DNA of 26,904 nucleotides from NCBI GenBank assembly GCA_002421585.1, contig DIKD01000006.1, positions 1-26,904 on the forward strand, read 5' to 3'. Made by a program: the position numbers and the translations under genes. This DNA comes from Dehalococcoidia bacterium UBA5627. GTDB lineage: Bacteria; Chloroflexota; Dehalococcoidia; Dehalococcoidales; UBA5627. Numbering within the stretch: the first letter of the stretch is position 1; every line of letters begins with the position of its first letter. The notes beneath the pieces were generated by a model. It worked only from the letters and a program-made list of their open reading frames with translations, was not told the origin of the DNA and made no database searches. This document shows positions 15,704 through 22,840 of this stretch, one piece after another.

Positions 15704-16717
15704 TCAGTTAGGAAACCCGCTTGAGCGGTAGCAGTTCATATTTTTATCCACCAGCAGAGCTTCCGTACCGGGTAGGCTTTCTATCAAATTCAGAGCGTCA
15801 TTTTTGCCCATAATTATACAAGCTGTAGAGAGCGCATCGGCTTCTATGGTATCTTTAGCTATTACGGTTGCGCTGGCTAATTCTGTCGGAGATACCCCCG
15901 TTCTGGGGTCGATTATAAAGTTATATAAATAGTCGTCAGTAAAATAGGCTTCATAATCACCGGATGTCGAAATTGCCCAGTTACCTGAATCGATAACGGA
16001 GAGATAGCTTGAATTATCTCTGGGATTGGCTATACCGATGGTCCAAAGATTGCCGTCATTCTTAGTACCTCGGGGGTAGATCTCTCCGCCACCATTAATG
16101 AGCACATTAGCTATATCTCCCTGCCCCAGCAATGCGGCTGCTTTATCTACAATATATCCAACGGCTATGCTGTCCAGAGTAATATGCGCGCCCGATTTTT
16201 GCAGTGTAATATCATTTCCATTTATGTTAATTGCTTGATACCCTACCAGCGATTTTGCTTCAGCTATTGTTTCAAATTCCGGAGGGGCATTATTTCTATT
16301 AAAACTTTTTTGATTTAGTTCCAGAAGCGGGAGAGAGGTAACGTCAAAAAGACCACCCGTTACCTCTGAATACTGAATTGAAGTCTTCAAAATGGAAATC
16401 AGGTCGTCTGAAGCCCGATCAATATGTCCGGTCCGGTTGAGGCTGTAAAGTTCGCTTCTTGAGTCAAAACGATTGAAGACAGCGGATAAGCGACTTATTT
16501 CCTCAAAAGTATTTCTAACCATATTACGTGCATTCTTTTCATCTGTATCGACTGCCTTAATAGTAACGAATGTCCCCATTAAAACCTGGGTTTCCTCGTA
16601 TATTTTTAAATCAGGTTCAGCCAACAATTTATTGACACCAATAGCTCCCAGAGCTAATGCTCCCGCCCCTGCCGCAGTAAACTTTATAAAATCCCGGCGT
16701 GATAACCTGTTATTCAT
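15704..16717 (-). CDS. apbE: Tat-exported FAD:protein FMN transferase (ApbE family)
   Basis: ApbE transfers FMN from FAD to a Thr of target flavoproteins, such as RnfG/NqrC-type subunits, on the outer face of the membrane. The protein of about 337 residues opens with a twin-arginine signal SRRDFIKF followed by a hydrophobic Ala/Gly-rich segment. Family elements follow: VLMGTFVTIKAV, FNRFDSRSELYSLNR, LFDVTSLPLLEL, VLINGGGEIYPRG, FIIDPRTGVSPTELASATVIA, and IEADALSTACIIMG with the metal-binding Asp. The usual GGIAKGYxVD motif reads LDSIAVGYIVD, so a conserved Lys is Val. The start at 16717 follows GGACGG by eight bases; an ATG at 16735 would add six residues before the same signal. No Rnf/Nqr target gene is in the window. 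Confidence 0.9.
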   Translation of the reverse strand: MNNRLSRRDFIKFTAAGAGALALGAIGVNKLLAEPDLKIYEETQVLMGTFVTIKAVDTDEKNARNMVRNTFEEISRLSAVFNRFDSRSELYSLNRTGHIDRASDDLISILKTSIQYSEVTGGLFDVTSLPLLELNQKSFNRNNAPPEFETIAEAKSLVGYQAININGNDITLQKSGAHITLDSIAVGYIVDKAAALLGQGDIANVLINGGGEIYPRGTKNDGNLWTIGIANPRDNSSYLSVIDSGNWAISTSGDYEAYFTDDYLYNFIIDPRTGVSPTELASATVIAKDTIEADALSTACIIMGKNDALNLIESLPGTEALLVDKNMNCYRSSGFPN

Positions 16718-16838
16718 ATTAGATACCGTCCGCATTCATTTTTAGAGATATCACTATATTCTGCTCTATTAAAGCTATTATAACGATAACAAAAAAAATC
16801 ATCAAGAAAATCTGTTATAAAAATATATACCAATATTT

Positions 16839-16867
16839 TTGCCCTTTGTCCTGAGTATTAGTATAAT
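16839..16867 (+). promoter_or_regulatory. Promoter of moaB-moeA
   Basis: TTGCCC at 16839-16844, a 17-base spacer and a perfect TATAAT at 16862-16867. The start would be near 16874, about 23 bases before the moaB ATG. Confidence 0.55.
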
Positions 16868-16896
16868 GAATTACAAATTAAAGACAGGATAAAGAA

Positions 16897-17400
16897 ATGG
16901 GATATCAGGAACATAAACATCATGTGCCGGTTATTGTAAATTGTGCTGTAGTTATTATTTCCGGTTCAAGAACTGAACAGACAGATGAATCCGGAAAATA
17001 TCTAATGTCGCGCCTTAAGGAATGCGGGAATAATGTTACTGCGTATTCGATTATAAAAAATGATGCAAGCGCAATAATTGATACTATTGATAAAGTCTTC
17101 AAAGATGGTTCTACACAGGCAATAATTACCAGCGGTGGGACAGGCGCAAGCCATATGGATATCACCATCGAAACAGTATCTCCGTTATTGGCGAAAAAAA
17201 TGGATGGCTTCGGGGAACTATTCAGGAATCTCACCTATCAGGAGATAGGCACCGGAAGTATATTAAGCAGAGCAATGGCAGGGATTATTGAAGGAAAGGT
17301 TATTATCTCACTTCCTGGCTCCTTGGAGGCTGTTAAGTTGGCGATGGAAAATATAATCATCCCTGAACTATCTCATCTTGTAAGAGAGGCATCCAGATGA
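16897..17400 (+). CDS. moaB: Molybdopterin adenylyltransferase (MoaB/MogA family)
   Basis: This enzyme adenylylates molybdopterin with ATP, activating it for molybdate insertion by MoeA. The 167-residue protein is the usual family size. It has the molybdopterin-binding signature TSGGTGASHMD near 78-88 (the Asp is conserved), FRNLTYQEIGTGSILSRAMA near 114-132, and the LPGSLEAVKLAME loop near the C-terminus. MoaB and MogA are hard to separate by eye; the short length and sequence favour MoaB. AGGA precedes the ATG. Its stop overlaps the moeA start in an ATGA arrangement, so the two consecutive pathway enzymes are translationally coupled. It acts in the cytosol. Confidence 0.92.
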   Translation: MGYQEHKHHVPVIVNCAVVIISGSRTEQTDESGKYLMSRLKECGNNVTAYSIIKNDASAIIDTIDKVFKDGSTQAIITSGGTGASHMDITIETVSPLLAKKMDGFGELFRNLTYQEIGTGSILSRAMAGIIEGKVIISLPGSLEAVKLAMENIIIPELSHLVREASR

Positions 17401-18608
17401 ACATTTTTGAAACTCCCCCCTGCTATAATGAAGCCGATAGCTATGTTTATGCGGCTATAAAACCGGTATCAAGAATTGAGTCTGTTAATCCGGATAAAAG
17501 TCTTCACAGAGTACTGGCGGAAGACATTACTGCATTGAAAAGCATCCCCCCGTTCAATCGTGCTCTGAAGGATGGCTATGCCGTAAACGCAAAGGATACC
17601 GCCGGAATTTCTGCAGACAATCCGAAAATATTTGAAATTATCGATTATCTATATGCCGGGGGCGTATCCAAAAAATATGTTTCTGAAAATGAATGCGTAA
17701 GTATTACCACCGGTGCTATAATTCCGGGCGGTGCCGATGCTGTTGTTGAAATTGAAAAAACCGGCATTGAAAACGGCAGGTTATGTATATATGAATCTAT
17801 AGGTTACGGAGATAATATAGAATCTGAGGGGCAGGAAATAAAAAAAGGCAGGATTCTCCTAAAACAGGGAATCTTCTTAAACCCCTCCAGAATAGGATTA
17901 TTAGCGAGCCAGGGAATTTCTAAGGTAAGAGTTTATGAAAAACCGAAAGTCTCTATTATTTCAAACGGAGAAGAATTGAGTGGTATCGATGATATACTAA
18001 AAGACGGACAAATATACGATATCAATTCATATACTGTTGCCTCTATCATTGAGGAAAACGGCTGTTTGCCTCTAAAATTCGGGATAGTCGGTGATAATCC
18101 TTCGCAAATCAGGTATGTAATAGAAGAGGCTTTAAAGGTTTCAGATTTTGTATTCATTTCAGGCGGTTCTTCTAAAGGCGATAAAGATTTTCTTACTGAA
18201 ATACTACAAAAACTGGGCAGGATTCCGTCTTTCAAGATTAAGCAGGCAAACGGTAAATCCGGGATATTTGTTCTTTCCGAAGGTAAACCGATACTGGGGA
18301 CGCCCGGATTTCCTTCTTCATGTCTGATAAATGCCTACGTTCTGCTTGTACCGGCATTAAGAAAGATGGCACAGATTCCGTGCATTTATAATATGAACTA
18401 TACCGCAAAACTGAGTGAAAAAATAGATGTTTCAAGTAACGTTACAGGGCGTTTTTTACCTGTAAAAATTGAAGGCGACAGGGCTTTTCCGCTAGCAAAC
18501 GATGATAAAGGATTGGTCAATATTGCAAAAGCGGATGGTTATGTTATTTTAGATGACGAAACCGCAACCATCGAAGAAGGGGCTGCGGTTTGTGTAAACT
18601 TGTTTTAG
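17397..18608 (+). CDS. moeA: Molybdopterin molybdenumtransferase MoeA
   Basis: MoeA inserts molybdate into adenylylated molybdopterin to yield active molybdenum cofactor. The 403-residue protein is close to the family length near 410. Visible motifs are PPFNRALKDGYAV at 51-63, ITTGAIIPGGADAVVEIEKT at about 102-121, SNGEEL and GQIYDINSY in the central MoaB-like domain, and SGGSSKGDKDF near 254. LGTPGFPSSCLINAY follows near 300, where the common form is GLPGNP. The C-terminal beta-barrel domain IV follows. The first motif has Lys where MDGYA is usual, a modest divergence. The start overlaps moaB by four bases. The gene runs convergently into moaC with a 15-base gap and no hairpin. Confidence 0.92.
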   Translation: MNIFETPPCYNEADSYVYAAIKPVSRIESVNPDKSLHRVLAEDITALKSIPPFNRALKDGYAVNAKDTAGISADNPKIFEIIDYLYAGGVSKKYVSENECVSITTGAIIPGGADAVVEIEKTGIENGRLCIYESIGYGDNIESEGQEIKKGRILLKQGIFLNPSRIGLLASQGISKVRVYEKPKVSIISNGEELSGIDDILKDGQIYDINSYTVASIIEENGCLPLKFGIVGDNPSQIRYVIEEALKVSDFVFISGGSSKGDKDFLTEILQKLGRIPSFKIKQANGKSGIFVLSEGKPILGTPGFPSSCLINAYVLLVPALRKMAQIPCIYNMNYTAKLSEKIDVSSNVTGRFLPVKIEGDRAFPLANDDKGLVNIAKADGYVILDDETATIEEGAAVCVNLF

Positions 18609-18623
18609 GTTGTGTAGTAAACT

Positions 18624-19100
18624 CTACGGCCTGATATATGTTCCGCTTTTACCGCCGCTTTTCTTTTGCAGGCAAATACTTTCAATTGACATACCGCGGT
18701 CTATAGCTTTACACATATCATAAATAGTTAGAGCGCTTACGGCAGCGGCAGTCATTGCTTCCATTTCAACTCCGGTTTTTCCGGTGCTTTTCGCCATGGT
18801 TTTTATCTCGATGTAATCATTACCGATAAATTCAAAGTCAACAGCGATTTCGCTTACCAGTATAGTATGGCATAGAGGGATTAAATCAGGGGTTTTCTTT
18901 GCTCCCATAATACCGGCTATTCTGGCTGCTGCCAGAACATCGCCCTTTTTCATCTGGTTTTGCTTTATTTTTTCCAGCGTTTCGGGTTTCATTCTTACAC
19001 CGCCGGTAACAACAGCTTCACGAACAGTATCATCTTTGGGTGAAACATCGACCATTTTAGCTTCGCCCTTTTTATTTATATGGGTCAGTTCTTCAGTCAT
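18624..19100 (-). CDS. moaC: Cyclic pyranopterin monophosphate synthase MoaC
   Basis: MoaC converts the MoaA product (3',8-cyclo-7,8-dihydro-GTP) to cyclic pyranopterin monophosphate. The 158-residue protein matches the usual length near 160. It contains MVDVSPKDDTVREAVV, the LIPLCHTI active-site segment, and GVEMEAMTAAAVSALTIYDM with the conserved Glu-Met-Glu-Ala. KSGGKSG is the typical basic C-terminal motif. I chose the ATG at 19100, preceded by GGAGTAGGA. An in-frame upstream TTG at 19133 would overlap moaA and lacks a ribosome binding site. It lies 22 bases downstream of moaA, so the two are co-transcribed and depend on the moaA leader. Confidence 0.95.
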   Translation of the reverse strand: MTEELTHINKKGEAKMVDVSPKDDTVREAVVTGGVRMKPETLEKIKQNQMKKGDVLAAARIAGIMGAKKTPDLIPLCHTILVSEIAVDFEFIGNDYIEIKTMAKSTGKTGVEMEAMTAAAVSALTIYDMCKAIDRGMSIESICLQKKSGGKSGTYIRP

Positions 19101-19122
19101 AATCCTACTCCGATAAATATTA

Positions 19123-20106
19123 TTACCCGCCAATTTGCCACATTTGTCTCTTTTTCAAATCCATTTCGTCTGATTCAGGATGCTTTTCCTGTTTAATAGT
19201 TACCGCTTTTTTTATAACTTCCTCTAATTCTTCTATACCGGCACCTGCCCTCAATGGCCCTTTAATATCAATCTCGTCATCGCGGAGAAGACAGGGCATC
19301 AGACGGCCGTCGGCAGTAAGCCTAAATCTGTTACATTCGGAACAAAAGTTGTGACTCATAGCTCCTATAAATCCGACTGTGCCTTTTGAATTATCTAATT
19401 TATAATATTTTGCCGGTCCGTTTCCTGATGCAACGCCACAAGGTTCCAAATTTCCCAGACTATTTACAATCATATTTTTTATCTCATCGATTGCTATCAT
19501 CTTCTTCTTGTCTTCCGAGGAATCGGCAAAGGGCATGTATTCGATATAACGCACATTCCATCCGTTAGTGACGCTCTTTTTGGCAAAATCGATTATCTCA
19601 TCATCGTTGATGCCCTTAATAGGTACCATATTTATCTTTACCGGGTCCAAGCCTGCCTCAATTGCGGAATCAATACCTATCAGCACATCATCCAGATTAC
19701 CGCCGCCTGTAATATATTTGAACTTATCGGAATTAAAACTATCGAGACTGATGTTTACCCTGTTTAACCCAGCCTCAATTAGCTCATCGAGATATTTTTT
19801 CAAAAATACGCCGTTAGTTGTCAGGGATATGTCATTTATCCCTTCAATCAGATATAGAAGTTCTATCAATGCGCCGACATCCGGTCTGACCAGGGGTTCC
19901 CCACCGGTGATACGAAGGTTCTTAACACCCAGCCTGGCAGCCGCCTTCACAATTTTTTGAATTTCTTTATATCTTAATATATCGTCGTGATTTAAATGCG
20001 GCGCGAGGTGTGAATTGCAGTATATGCATCTCATATTGCAACGGTCGGTAATAGAAATACGCATATAATTGATATTACGATGATAAGCATCAAAAAGAGT
20101 TGTCAT
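19123..20106 (-). CDS. moaA: GTP 3',8-cyclase MoaA (radical SAM)
   Basis: MoaA is the radical-SAM enzyme that starts molybdenum-cofactor synthesis from GTP. The 327-residue protein has the N-terminal cluster motif Cys23/Cys27/Cys30 in DRCNMRCIYC and RITGGEPLVRPD near 65-76. GNGPAKYYKL follows, and the C-terminal cluster is in FCSECNRFRL with a third Cys in LMPCL. The protein ends in Gly-Gly, as needed for the GTP-binding tail of MoaA. The start ATG lies four bases after GGAGG, and that GGAGGC can pair with GCCTCC about 65 bases upstream in the leader. A promoter and a structured RNA precede it, so translation or elongation is probably controlled. Confidence 0.96.
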   Translation of the reverse strand: MTTLFDAYHRNINYMRISITDRCNMRCIYCNSHLAPHLNHDDILRYKEIQKIVKAAARLGVKNLRITGGEPLVRPDVGALIELLYLIEGINDISLTTNGVFLKKYLDELIEAGLNRVNISLDSFNSDKFKYITGGGNLDDVLIGIDSAIEAGLDPVKINMVPIKGINDDEIIDFAKKSVTNGWNVRYIEYMPFADSSEDKKKMIAIDEIKNMIVNSLGNLEPCGVASGNGPAKYYKLDNSKGTVGFIGAMSHNFCSECNRFRLTADGRLMPCLLRDDEIDIKGPLRAGAGIEELEEVIKKAVTIKQEKHPESDEMDLKKRQMWQIGG

Positions 20107-20109
20107 GAC

Positions 20110-20185
20110 GCCTCCGGCTTATTTTGATATTGATTGTTATTTTGCCTTACAAATGCTACTTAAATAAATACATCCCAAAGGAGGC
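20110..20185 (-). promoter_or_regulatory. Possible Shine-Dalgarno sequestering hairpin before moaA
   Basis: On the minus strand GCCTCC (20185-20180) is the exact complement of GGAGGC (20115-20110), which contains the moaA ribosome binding site. Pairing would close a long, AT-rich loop of 64 bases and hide the site. It is a plausible expression platform for the upstream structured RNA, but the loop is long. Confidence 0.35.
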
Positions 20186-20210
20186 ATAATAAATCAACAA
20201 AAAATATTAT

Positions 20211-20340
20211 CCCCCCTTTCCAGACGCGGGCGGTATATAAGTTTCCCATATACCTTAACCGGCGGTAATCCATAAGCGTAAAGCTCTTAGGCACTTACAA
20301 CTCGAAGGGTTTAGTTATTAATATCTTTTTAAGATTACCG
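20211..20340 (-). promoter_or_regulatory. Structured 5' leader RNA of moaA-moaC, candidate Moco-type riboswitch
   Basis: This covers most of the 384-base gap upstream of moaA. Read as RNA on the minus strand: helix CGGUAAUC (20340-20333) with GAUUACCG (20270-20263). Inside it is a hairpin AACU/AGUU (20316-20299) with CCCUU in the loop. A second inner hairpin AGC-UUUAC-GCU is flanked by CCUAAG (20291-20286) and UAUGG (20274-20270), which together are the canonical 11-nt receptor for a GAAA tetraloop. Just 3' is a long hairpin (20254-20232), GGUAUAUGG-GAAA-CUUAUAUACC, capped by GAAA. Finally GAAAGGGGGG (20220-20211) could pair with the CCCUU loop. The element begins directly after a promoter and precedes molybdenum-cofactor genes, the usual site of Moco riboswitches. 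The class is inferred from context and fold, not from a covariance-model match. Confidence 0.6.
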
Positions 20341-20353
20341 AATACTTGTGTTT

Positions 20354-20382
20354 AATATACTATTATTAAGAAAACAAGTCAA
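20354..20382 (-). promoter_or_regulatory. Promoter of moaA-moaC
   Basis: On the minus strand TTGACT (20382-20377), a 17-base spacer and TATATT (20359-20354). The start near 20346 places the structured leader at the very 5' end of the transcript, about 240 bases before moaA. Confidence 0.65.
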
Positions 20383-20408
20383 CAATATACTGGAATGAAT
20401 ATACCCCA

Positions 20409-20436
20409 TTGAATGCAATATAGATTGTGATATAAT
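20409..20436 (+). promoter_or_regulatory. Promoter of the DegV gene
   Basis: TTGAAT at 20409-20414, a 16-base spacer and TATAAT at 20431-20436. The start near 20443 leaves a leader of about 48 bases. It is divergent from the moaA promoter, with 26 bases between the two -35 elements. Confidence 0.5.
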
Positions 20437-20490
20437 ACAATCGCAACGATATATCCCCTGTATAATGTAGTCTTATTTGGGTGGTTTACC

Positions 20491-21396
20491 TTGAAACAGG
20501 TCTGTGTTATTACGGATAGTGTAGCGTGTTTAACCCATGAGCAGGCTAAAAAGCACAAAATAGAGATTGTCCCGATGAAAATACTCTACAATGGGATTAT
20601 GTACAGGGACGGAATCGACTTATCTTCAAAAGAAGCATATAGAATTCTGGGAAAAAGCCCGGATTCATTTTCTACTGCGCCCTCAAGCCCGATCGACTAT
20701 ATTGATATATTTACTGAAAAGGCGAGAAAAGGTTATGACATATTATGTATCTCTGTTTCCTCGCAGTTGAGTACTACATATAATGTAGCCAGAATTGCTG
20801 CCGATACTGTAAAGACGGAGGTACCAGACGCCCAAATTGAGATATTGGATTCAGCGACTGCCACGGCATCACAGGGGTTTATAGCGATGGAAGCGGCTAA
20901 AGTAGCTGCGCAAAACAAAGATTTGGTAAGTGTATTGAGTACGGCAAAAAATATAAGGGAAAGGGTTAATGTTTATCTGGTTCTTGATACTATTGAACAC
21001 GCCTATCGTACAGGTAGAATACCCAAAATAGCATCACAAATGGGTTCAGTGCTAGGTGTTAAGCCTTTAATAACAATAACTGACGGAGTGGTTCATTTTG
21101 TTAGCGCTGTAAGAAGCAGCAATCGCGGTGTTAGTAAAATGGTAGATAATATCAAACGTGATGTCGGCAGTAACAGTATTCATATGGCTGTAATGCATAC
21201 GGATATACCGGAAGAGGCAAACAAGCTCAAAAAGAGAGTGGAAAGAGAGTTTAATTGTAAGGAATTGTTTATTACAGAGGTTAGTCCGGTAATCGGGTAT
21301 TCTATCGGAAGAGGCACACTTGCCCTGGCTTATTATCAATTGCTATTTACCGGATTGCAGAGCAGCAAAGAAGCGGTCCTGGTACATTTCGAATAA
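20491..21396 (+). CDS. DegV family fatty-acid-binding protein
   Basis: DegV (FakB-type) proteins bind a fatty acid and present it to a fatty-acid kinase for incorporation into phospholipids. The 301-residue protein is of family length. It opens with CVITDSVACLTHEQAKKHKI, followed by VPMKILYNGIMYRDGIDL, STAPSSPIDYIDIF near 70-83, ISVSSQLSTTYNVAR near 98-112 and DSATATASQGF. It ends with SPVIGYSIGRGTLALAYY, the family signature at the C-terminus. The start is a TTG at 20491 with GGGTGG upstream; no better start is in frame. No fakA-like kinase is in the window. The last 54 bases overlap the end of the gene on the opposite strand. Confidence 0.9.
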   Translation: MKQVCVITDSVACLTHEQAKKHKIEIVPMKILYNGIMYRDGIDLSSKEAYRILGKSPDSFSTAPSSPIDYIDIFTEKARKGYDILCISVSSQLSTTYNVARIAADTVKTEVPDAQIEILDSATATASQGFIAMEAAKVAAQNKDLVSVLSTAKNIRERVNVYLVLDTIEHAYRTGRIPKIASQMGSVLGVKPLITITDGVVHFVSAVRSSNRGVSKMVDNIKRDVGSNSIHMAVMHTDIPEEANKLKKRVEREFNCKELFITEVSPVIGYSIGRGTLALAYYQLLFTGLQSSKEAVLVHFE

Positions 21397-22047
21397 ACCC
21401 CAGTGTTGTAATTCTTTTTTTAAAGTACCCGGTGTAATTTCGCCCAGCGCAAGTTTATCAAATAATTCTTCTACTATTAATCGAGCATCATTCGGTATAC
21501 CCGAAGAATCAATATTTAATAAACCCATAGCCTCTAATTGGTTGAGATTATTATACAAGGAACTCTGAGTAAGTTCGTAAATGAATTTTAAAAGGGAAAC
21601 GTCCCAAAGGTCGTCCTGCCCTACTATGATGGCTGATAGATTTTCCTCTCTGCTTTCGATTTCTTCATTAAGTCTATCCACAACATTATGCAGGCATTCT
21701 GAAAGTATGGAGAGATTTTCCGATTGATTGCGATAAGAATAGTATATTCCGAGTGAGTCGGCGCCGTATAATTGGCCGATTTTGGAAAAATAATTCTTTG
21801 CTTCAGGGCTGAATCCTTCCAATCGGGACATATAATAGGGTGTTATTATTCTGGGTTTTTCCGCTATGACATAGCCCTGTCTTACTATCGTTTCGGTATT
21901 AGTTACTGCAAATTCGCTGTATATCGGTTCGGTAACCATATAATATTTGATATTAGTTTGCCCGAAAGTAGACAATTTCTGTTTTGGAAATCTTATTATT
22001 TTGGTATTGTCTGCCGCGTATCCTATTCTATCGTTGTAGGTACTCAT
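21343..22047 (-). CDS. Uncharacterised protein, downstream member of a two-gene cassette
   Basis: I do not recognise this family. The 234-residue protein is soluble with no signal peptide. The N-terminal half is beta-rich in appearance (KIIRFPKQKLSTFGQT, YYMVTEPIYSEFAV, then RQGYVIAEKPRIITPYYM near 62-80). The C-terminal half is helical and charged (about 105-234). ATG 22047 is preferred. A GTG twelve bases upstream is in frame and equally close to the previous gene's stop, but neither has a strong ribosome binding site. The gene follows the 196-residue unknown gene by about 22 bases and is surely co-transcribed with it. Its 3' end reads 54 bases into degV from the opposite strand, so the two ends share coding DNA. 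Confidence 0.75.
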   Translation of the reverse strand: MSTYNDRIGYAADNTKIIRFPKQKLSTFGQTNIKYYMVTEPIYSEFAVTNTETIVRQGYVIAEKPRIITPYYMSRLEGFSPEAKNYFSKIGQLYGADSLGIYYSYRNQSENLSILSECLHNVVDRLNEEIESREENLSAIIVGQDDLWDVSLLKFIYELTQSSLYNNLNQLEAMGLLNIDSSGIPNDARLIVEELFDKLALGEITPGTLKKELQHWGLFEMYQDRFFAALQSGK

Positions 22048-22069
22048 CTCATTTCTCACAACAACCGAT

Positions 22070-22660
22070 TTATTTTATTTCTTTCAGATTTTGTTTATAT
22101 TCATTCAGATAGTTGGTGTATTGACTATCGATTTGAACTAAAACTTTACTCCACTCTTCCTGGAACTGGGGCAAACTTTCAATATTTAGCTCGATATTGT
22201 TACCCGCTCCAACCTTTTGTGCAAGTGCCTGCTCAACTTTGTTCTGAAAATCGTTTTTTAGCAGTTCGTAGGATTGTTCTTTCTGTTGTTTACCCTGAGT
22301 ATTGTAATGTTCAAAGATATATTTAATCTTATCGAATACATCTGTTACTGCCTTTTTATCCTTTTTTATAAAAAGCAGGTTATTCATAGCTTTCTCATTA
22401 TTCTCTTTAAGAATATCGTTTTTAGGTAGGTTGATATTACTGATAAATACCTTCTCTGCACCTTGTAAAACGAACGGTCTTAATTTCTCATCATATTTCT
22501 CTATTCCGGATTTGATTTCCTTACCGTTATCCAGACATACTGCTGCCAGTTTCTCGCCTTCAGGTATGTATTTCCACTTTAATTGCTCTTCTTCAGAGGC
22601 CTCTTCGATTGCGGCAATCTTCTCCATAGCAATTTCGCGAAAGCTCTTGATATCTGCCAT
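22070..22660 (-). CDS. Uncharacterised helical protein, upstream member of a two-gene cassette
   Basis: I cannot assign a named family. The 196-residue protein is predicted largely helical, polar and cytosolic, rich in Lys, Glu and Gln. Near the N-terminus it has EEASEEEQLKWKYIPEGEKL (about 19-38), which looks like a conserved core, then a stretch with VFISNINLPKND (about 70-81). Coiled-coil-like helices fill the C-terminal half. No catalytic motif, metal ligand cluster or membrane segment is seen. The start ATG follows AGGATTGGA, a reasonable ribosome binding site. It precedes the other unknown gene by about 22 bases, so the two likely act together. The region upstream (22661-22840) is divergent from the cysteine synthase gene. 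Confidence 0.75.
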   Translation of the reverse strand: MADIKSFREIAMEKIAAIEEASEEEQLKWKYIPEGEKLAAVCLDNGKEIKSGIEKYDEKLRPFVLQGAEKVFISNINLPKNDILKENNEKAMNNLLFIKKDKKAVTDVFDKIKYIFEHYNTQGKQQKEQSYELLKNDFQNKVEQALAQKVGAGNNIELNIESLPQFQEEWSKVLVQIDSQYTNYLNEYKQNLKEIK

Positions 22661-22840
22661 AATTCCAATCCTTTACAAGATATTCAGGGTAATGCTCTAT
22701 TTATACTATAACAAATAATTTCGTAATCATAAAGCTCATGTAAGAGTCCAATATGTTTCTGAACTTTTGCAGCTCAAGTAGACAGTTTTAATCCTGACAT
22801 AATTGATGTTATAATCTACGCAATATTGGAGGATGATGCA

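Noticed and set aside
20211..20340. Structured region read as a leader of degV on the plus strand
   Set aside because: The degV promoter lies downstream of it (20409-20436), so it would not be in that transcript. The minus-strand promoter at 20354-20382 places it in the moaA transcript.
21772..22326. 184-codon plus-strand frame opposite the two unknown genes
   Set aside because: Composition rich in Tyr, Phe and Cys, typical of an antisense frame. It spans the junction of the two minus-strand genes, which have ribosome binding or coupling support.
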